Assembly: GCA_030043545.1 (NCBI GenBank)
Contig: JASHXM010000164.1
Span: 1-9,737 of the forward strand
DNA: 9,737 nt
Direction of reading: 5' to 3'
Source: Thermoplasmata archaeon
GTDB lineage: Archaea > Thermoplasmatota > Thermoplasmata > Lutacidiplasmatales > UBA184
In this document: piece after piece, positions 6,075 to 9,737 of the stretch
Layout: each line of letters begins with the position of its first letter
How positions within the stretch are numbered: the first letter of the stretch is position 1
Translations under genes and position numbers: made by a program
Notes under the pieces: model-generated
Databases searched by the model: none
What the model saw: only the letters and a program-made list of their open reading frames with translations
Told to the model about the DNA's origin: nothing

Positions 6075-6941
6075 ATGTGCCGGCTGTTCGCGACCCTCGC
6101 TCCGCGCGTCGACGCGGCGGATGAGTTCCTCGTCCGGTCCGACCGCTCCCTGCTCGCCCAGTCGAACGCCTCGCCGACGACCGCCCAGCGGGACGGCTGG
6201 GGGATCGGCTGGTTCGAGCCGTCCGGCCGGGTCCGCGTGGAGAAGGGGGTCGGGGGGGCGTTCCAGGAGAGCGAGCGGCCGCGGTTCGTCCAGGCCGCCC
6301 GGGACGCGAACGGCTCGCTGGTGATCGGCCACCTGCGCCACGCGAGCAACCCGATGAGCCTCCCGCCCGAGCGCCTGATCGGCGTCGAGAACTCCCAGCC
6401 GTTCGCGACCCACACGGTGCTGTTCGCCCACAACGGGTCGATCCCGTTCCCGGCCGAGACCCGTCCGTTCCTCGGCCTGCACGAGCGCGACCTGAAAGGC
6501 GTCAACGACAGCGAAGTGCTGTTCTGGCTCCTCGAGCGGAACGCGGAGGAGACGGGCGACGTCCTCGGCGCGTACGTCCGCACGGTCGAAGACCTGGTCC
6601 GGGTCTGGCAAGGCCTCCACCGCCCGGCGATCCCGCCGTTCTCCGGCCTCAACGTCGTCTTCGCCCGCTCGTCGACGGAGCTGTGGGCGTTCTGCCGGTG
6701 GACCGGCGAGCACGGCTGCGGCCTGCTCGACGCCGGTCGGCCGTACTACGAGATGACGTACCGGGCCGAACCGCATCGGGTGGTCGTCGGCAGCGAGCCG
6801 TTCGACCAGACGCCGGGGGTCTGGCAGCCGGTTCCGAACGGTTCGTACGTGCACGCGCAGCTCGTCGGGGACCGGGTCGAGGTGCGGACGGGGCGGATCC
6901 CGATCCCGACCGGGCTCGAGCTCGCCCCCGTCCCAACGTAG
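6075..6941 (+). CDS. Class II glutamine amidotransferase, YafJ-like
   Basis: 288 residues with an N-terminal nucleophile: Met-Cys2, so removal of Met exposes the catalytic Cys that hydrolyses glutamine to glutamate and ammonia. Supporting motifs of the GATase_4/YafJ group follow: DGWGIGW (40-46), GHLRHAS (85-91, the substrate-binding Arg loop), ENSQPF (105-110), FAHNGSI (117-123, with the Asn-Gly oxyanion hole) and NDSE (144-147). There is no synthase domain; the protein ends soon after the amidotransferase fold, as usual for YafJ/EgtC-like stand-alone members, whose acceptors are mostly unknown. EgtC is an ergothioneine amidohydrolase, but no ergothioneine genes are seen here. A longer frame extends upstream, but only the ATG at 6075 gives Cys at position 2 and it lies 29 nt after a TATA-like box. 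It is followed after 24 nt by an uncharacterised gene, probably in the same operon. Confidence 0.92.
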   Translation: MCRLFATLAPRVDAADEFLVRSDRSLLAQSNASPTTAQRDGWGIGWFEPSGRVRVEKGVGGAFQESERPRFVQAARDANGSLVIGHLRHASNPMSLPPERLIGVENSQPFATHTVLFAHNGSIPFPAETRPFLGLHERDLKGVNDSEVLFWLLERNAEETGDVLGAYVRTVEDLVRVWQGLHRPAIPPFSGLNVVFARSSTELWAFCRWTGEHGCGLLDAGRPYYEMTYRAEPHRVVVGSEPFDQTPGVWQPVPNGSYVHAQLVGDRVEVRTGRIPIPTGLELAPVPT

Positions 6942-6965
6942 CCGGGGCGTCTGGGCGCGACGTAC

Positions 6966-7871
6966 GTGCCGAGCGAGCTGATCTCCGGACCGGATCTCGG
7001 GGCCGGCTACCTCCACCAGCTGTCGCGGGACTCCGACGGCGCGACGACCACCTTCACCTACCACGCCCAGGACGGCGGCGCGGATGCGAACGGGCCCCCC
7101 CGAGGCCCCCTCGACGTCCTCGAGTTCGTGCACCCTCCGACCCCGTGCATGTTCGGCGGGCCGCGGTGCTGGCACCGCCGATTCCTGCTGCCCGTCGAGT
7201 CGTCGCTCGACGTCCGGCGCGCCTACAACCGCCATCGGTTCGTCCTCGAGGCGCAGCTCCGACGCGAGCACGATTCGGAGGCGGTGCCGATCGCCGCGGG
7301 GCTGGAGGAACTGGTCGGGCGGATCGCCGCCCCGCTCGCCGCGGAACGGATCCCGTGGTACGTCGGCGGGGTCGCCGGAGCGTGGCTGCTCGGGAGCGGC
7401 GTCCCGCCCCGGACGGTCGAGCTCGGCACCAACCGGGCCGGCGTCGACCGGGTCGCCGCGCTGCTCGGGGAGTACCTCACCGAGCCGCTGGCGCCGACGG
7501 AGCGACCGGGCCGGGGGATCGTGCGCGGTACGAAGGCGTTCGTCGGAAGCTTCGAGCGGGGGATCGCGATCGGGGTCGCGGTCCCGCTCGACCCGGGCGC
7601 CGTACGCCCGCTCGCCGAGTACTCCGGCCGGGACGGGGTCGTCCGGGACGAGCCAGCCCAGGTCGCCGGTCAGGTGATCGCCGCGAGCCGTCCGGAGTAC
7701 GGACTCGTCGAGCTCGCCGAGCGCGGGGGCGACCCCCGCGCGACCGACCGGCTCGCCGAGTTCGTCCGGCGGCACGGAGCCGATGCGGAGCTGCTCGACG
7801 TCCTGCTCGCCCGGTCGACGCTGCCGCCGGGGCGCCGGGAAGAGCTGCACCGGTCGGCGCTGGGCGCGTGA
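6966..7871 (+). CDS. Uncharacterised protein with a possible degenerate nucleotidyltransferase-like core
   Basis: 301 residues, soluble, no signal or membrane segment. I do not recognise the full protein. The N-terminal part carries HPPTPCMFGGPRCWHRRF (56-73), with two Cys and two His close enough to bind a metal. The middle part reads WYVGGVAGAWLLGSGVPPRT-VELGTN-RAGVDRVAALLGEYL (131-170), which resembles the 'WYVGGS...LLG....hDiDlgTD' start of nucleotidyltransferase-fold proteins. The Asp-x-Asp pair expected there appears as Thr150 and Glu152, and the following Asp as Asn156, so catalysis as a transferase is doubtful. A conserved-looking RGTKAFVGSF (187-196) follows. The C-terminal third is charged and helical in character. 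GTG start, 24 nt after the amidotransferase stop, suggests cotranscription and perhaps a shared process. The nucleotidyltransferase link is an inference from motif shape alone. Confidence 0.72.
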   Translation: MPSELISGPDLGAGYLHQLSRDSDGATTTFTYHAQDGGADANGPPRGPLDVLEFVHPPTPCMFGGPRCWHRRFLLPVESSLDVRRAYNRHRFVLEAQLRREHDSEAVPIAAGLEELVGRIAAPLAAERIPWYVGGVAGAWLLGSGVPPRTVELGTNRAGVDRVAALLGEYLTEPLAPTERPGRGIVRGTKAFVGSFERGIAIGVAVPLDPGAVRPLAEYSGRDGVVRDEPAQVAGQVIAASRPEYGLVELAERGGDPRATDRLAEFVRRHGADAELLDVLLARSTLPPGRREELHRSALGA

Positions 7872-7903
7872 CGACCGTCCCGGGCGTGCGCTTCGAGCCG
7901 TAG

Positions 7904-7911
7904 CTTCATAG
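7904..7911 (+). promoter_or_regulatory. TATA-like box CTTCATAG for the Cas4-like nuclease gene
   Basis: This is the only AT-containing stretch in the 65-nt gap, centred about 29 nt before the ATG at 7937. Initiation would fall at or just before the start codon, again suggesting a leaderless mRNA. It indicates that the nuclease is transcribed independently of the two genes before it. Confidence 0.4.
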
Positions 7912-7936
7912 GGCTCCCCGCGGCCGGGACCGGTCG

Positions 7937-8701
7937 ATGCTGACCCCGCTCGCGCCTCCGGCCCTCGAGCACCTGACCCCGCACGACCTCGTCACGTACT
8001 TCCGCTGCCCGCACGAGATGGAACTGCAGCGGAGCCACCGTCCCCACGTCGCCGGGCTCGCGACCGCGCCGATCCGGACGCCGGCCGACGTCGTTCCGCT
8101 CCACCGGTCGCCGCTGTTCGCGCCGCCCGTCGGCCGCCTCACCGTCAACGAAGGGCGGCTCGACGTCGGGACGTCCGACCGGCTCGTCTACGAGGACCCG
8201 GGGGAGGACGACCTCCCCGTCGTCTTTCCGCCCGAGCAGATCCGGCTCGACGCCCGGTTCCAACCGCCCCGCACCACCCTCGTCGATCCGGCCTGGGGGC
8301 TCGCGGGGCGACCGGACTGGGTCGTCGAGCGGAGCGGCGGGGCGCTCGTCCCCGTCGAGTACAAGGCGACGCACCTGTTCGTCGGCTACCACGAGGCGCA
8401 CGGCCGCCTGTTCGACACCGTCCAGGCGGTCGCCGAGTGCCGACTCGTCGAGGCGGTGTTCGGTCGCCGCCCGCCGTACGGGATCGTCCTCTACGGCGAC
8501 CAGGCCGGCGACGGGGCCCATGAGGGGTGGGTCGAGGTCCCGTACGGGGACGCCGAGGAGCGGTGGCTCAAGGTCGCGCTCGACCAGGTCCGCGCCGACG
8601 GGGTCCGGGCGCCGGTCCCCGCCGAACGGAACTGCGCCCCCTGCGAGCCGAACGCCGCCGGGTTGTGCCGGTACGCGGCCGCGCGCCCGCGAAGGGATTA
8701 A
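7937..8701 (+). CDS. Cas4/RecB-like PD-(D/E)XK nuclease with putative 4Fe-4S cluster
   Basis: 254 residues. The restriction-endonuclease-like catalytic set is complete: LAGRPDWVVE with Asp127, then VPVEYKA with Glu141 and Lys143, then QAVAECRL with Gln163 (a QxxxY-like motif of RecB/Cas4 nucleases with Glu-Cys in place of Tyr). Four cysteines are arranged as in Cas4 and AddB: Cys24 in TYFRCPHEMEL near the N-terminus, and Cys233, Cys236 and Cys244 at the C-terminus (NCAPC...LC), which in that family hold a 4Fe-4S cluster and staple the ends together. Residues 45-120 form a family-specific insertion between the first Cys and the catalytic core. Cas4 enzymes trim DNA ends, often for CRISPR spacer acquisition, but solitary relatives act in DNA repair or are uncharacterised. 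No CRISPR array or other cas gene is visible. Predicted activity: metal-dependent DNA exonuclease. The TAA stop overlaps the TATA-like element proposed for the 23S gene. Confidence 0.88.
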   Translation: MLTPLAPPALEHLTPHDLVTYFRCPHEMELQRSHRPHVAGLATAPIRTPADVVPLHRSPLFAPPVGRLTVNEGRLDVGTSDRLVYEDPGEDDLPVVFPPEQIRLDARFQPPRTTLVDPAWGLAGRPDWVVERSGGALVPVEYKATHLFVGYHEAHGRLFDTVQAVAECRLVEAVFGRRPPYGIVLYGDQAGDGAHEGWVEVPYGDAEERWLKVALDQVRADGVRAPVPAERNCAPCEPNAAGLCRYAAARPRRD

Positions 8702-8704
8702 GTA
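8698..8704 (+). promoter_or_regulatory. Possible TATA box TTAAGTA for the 23S rRNA transcript
   Basis: TTAAGTA overlaps the stop codon (8699-8701) of the nuclease gene and is preceded by a purine stretch (CGAAGGGA) that could act as a TFB recognition element. Initiation ~25 nt downstream (near 8728) would give a pre-rRNA leader of about 150 nt. TAAGTA also occurs as the candidate box of the YVTN gene. Not a strong consensus for an rRNA promoter, hence moderate to low confidence. Confidence 0.4.
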
Positions 8705-8728
8705 GACGCCGCCGCTGGCTGAGGGGCC

Positions 8729-8876
8729 GCGCCACGGCGACGCTGTTCGGTCGGCACATGCACCCGCGGAGGCCGGGGCCTCTCCGGGGAAGGGCGAGGA
8801 CCCCCTCGCCGTGCCGGCAGGGGGTCGATGACGCCGATCACACGCGTTCTGGACGCTTGTCAAGCGTAATCAGTGT
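8729..8876 (+). other. Structured 5' leader of pre-23S rRNA
   Basis: No plausible protein-coding gene or tRNA is seen between the nuclease stop and the 23S. Three hairpins can be drawn by eye. GAGGC (8769-8773) pairs with GCCTC (8778-8782). GACCCCCT (8799-8806) pairs perfectly with AGGGGGTC (8819-8826), extended inward by GCC/GGC. ACGCTT (8853-8858) pairs with AAGCGT (8862-8867) around a three-base loop. One strand of the pre-23S processing helix may lie here, but the 3' partner is beyond the window, so this cannot be tested. Confidence 0.5.
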
Positions 8877-9737
8877 AGCTGACTCCTGTCAGTTGGGGAA
8901 TGGCTGGGCTCGGGCGCCGAGGAAGGTCGTGCCAAGCTGCGATAAGCGGTGGGTAGGCGCAAGGAACCCGTGATCCACCGATCACCGAATCGGAACTCCG
9001 GTCCCGCAAGGGACATTCCGCAAGGAAGGGGAACCCCCCGAAGTAAAGCATTCTAGTAGGGGGAGGACAAGAAATCAAACGAGATGCCGTAAGTAAAGGC
9101 GATCGAACACGGCAGAGGACAAACCGAATCCCCGCCCGGCGAGGGCGGGGAGATGTGGAGTTGAGGACCTCCGTACCCGCTGGCTTCCGGAGCCGAACGT
9201 GCCTGGAACGGCAGACCGAAGAGGGTGATAGTCCCGTACGCGAACGGAAGAGGCGGGATTGGAGGGATCCCGAGTACCGTGCGTTGGATATCGCGCGGGG
9301 AGCCGGGAGGTACAGACTTCCGATCCTAAATACGTCCCGAGACCGATAGCGCACTAGTAGCGCGAGCGAATGCTGAAAAGTATCTCGGAAGGGAGATGAA
9401 AAGTGCCTGAAACCAACTGACGATAAGCCGCATGTGGTCCCCAAGGAACGAAGCGGTCGCAAGGCCGCGGACACAGGATCCATGCGTCCGTTTTGAATAA
9501 CGGGCCAGGGAGTTTCGATCTATGGCGAGGCTAAGGCCCGCACGGCCGAAGCCGCAGGGAAACCGACAGTCCGCAACCCCGCAAGGGGCGAGGGACGGGG
9601 TGCGCTCGCCCGAAGTCATAGGTGGAAGACCCGAAGCCAATCGATCTAAGCGTGGGTAGGTTGAAGCCTGCCGAAAGGTAGGTGGAGGACCGAACCGGTG
9701 TTGACGTGCAAATCACTCGGATGACCTGTGCTTAGGG
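8877..9737 (+). rRNA. 23S ribosomal RNA, 5' ~860 nt (truncated by window edge)
   Basis: The plus strand matches conserved 23S domain I and early domain II in order: GTCGTGCCAAGCTGCGATAAGC (split around 8927-8946), the CCGAAT of the early helices (near 8984), GTAAAGCATTCTAGTA, GGGTGATAGTCCCGTACGCG (near 9221), CCCGAGACCGATAGCGCACTAG (near 9336), AAGTATCTCGGAAGGGAGATGAA, CGTTTTGAATAACGGGCCAGGGAG (near 9489), CTAAGCGTGGGTAGGTTGAAG and GAGGACCGAACCG (near 9686). The sequence corresponds to about position 810 of the E. coli molecule at the right edge. Variants are of euryarchaeal type (close to the Haloarcula pattern as I recall it). The mature 5' end is estimated within about 15 nt by matching GCCAGCTGG-like bases to GTCAGTTGG at 8888-8896. 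No intron, frameshift-like indel or decay is apparent, so this looks like a functional gene. No 16S or tRNA lies directly upstream. Confidence 0.96.

Noticed and set aside
5994..7850. 618-codon minus-strand frame opposite the amidotransferase and the following gene.
   Set aside because: Antisense shadow with charged low-complexity composition; the plus-strand amidotransferase motifs are unambiguous.
7937..8701. Cas4-like gene as evidence for a CRISPR-Cas locus here.
   Set aside because: No direct repeats with spacers and no other cas gene are visible in the window; solitary Cas4 relatives are common.
8825..8885. Possible C/D box small RNA (GATGA at 8827-8831, CTGA at 8879-8882).
   Set aside because: The C box lacks the full RTGATGA consensus, no internal D'/C' pair is clear, and the CTGA falls in the predicted 23S 5' end.
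8860..9640. Open frames on both strands within 8860-9640.
   Set aside because: They lie inside conserved 23S rRNA sequence and are not genes.

Overview
The window is very GC-rich archaeal DNA, probably from a high-GC member of Thermoplasmatota (a soil or sediment Thermoplasmata lineage is my best guess). Four observations point there. A 23S rRNA of archaeal type begins near the right edge. That 23S gene has no 16S directly upstream, as known for Thermoplasma, where rRNA genes are unlinked. The left-edge gene encodes a secreted YVTN-repeat protein whose C-terminus enters a 'GLP...W.V...S...F.EPNGT..F.V....GYGVS' module common in Thermoplasmata surface proteins. Promoters look archaeal: TATA-like boxes, several placed so that transcription would start at the start codon.

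Layout, left to right. (1) 1-2245, minus strand: a large exported beta-propeller surface protein, cut by the window edge. (2) 2246-2380: divergent promoter region. (3) 2381-5038, plus strand: a dienelactone-hydrolase-family enzyme followed after 24 nt by a 14-TM-type DHA2 major facilitator transporter, probably one operon. (4) 5109-5959, minus strand: two A-type (HesB/IscA) iron-sulfur carrier paralogues. One is canonical; the other has both cysteine motifs expanded into Gly/Cys repeats. (5) 5960-6074: divergent promoter region. (6) 6075-7871, plus strand: a YafJ-type class II glutamine amidotransferase, then after 24 nt an unrecognised protein with a possible degenerate nucleotidyltransferase core. 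(7) 7937-8701, plus strand: a Cas4/RecB-like PD-(D/E)XK nuclease with four cysteines fit for a 4Fe-4S cluster. No CRISPR or other cas gene is visible. (8) 8702-8876: a structured leader. (9) about 8877 to the right edge: the first ~860 nt of 23S rRNA.

Working links, all inferred. The hydrolase and exporter may handle and expel the same class of compound. The A-type carriers would supply Fe-S clusters, and the Cas4-like nuclease is one possible local client. The most unusual object is the Gly/Cys-expanded HesB paralogue. The rest is mostly recognisable housekeeping and accessory content. I see no convincing complete novel defence or mobile system, and no insertion sequence, tRNA or CRISPR array.
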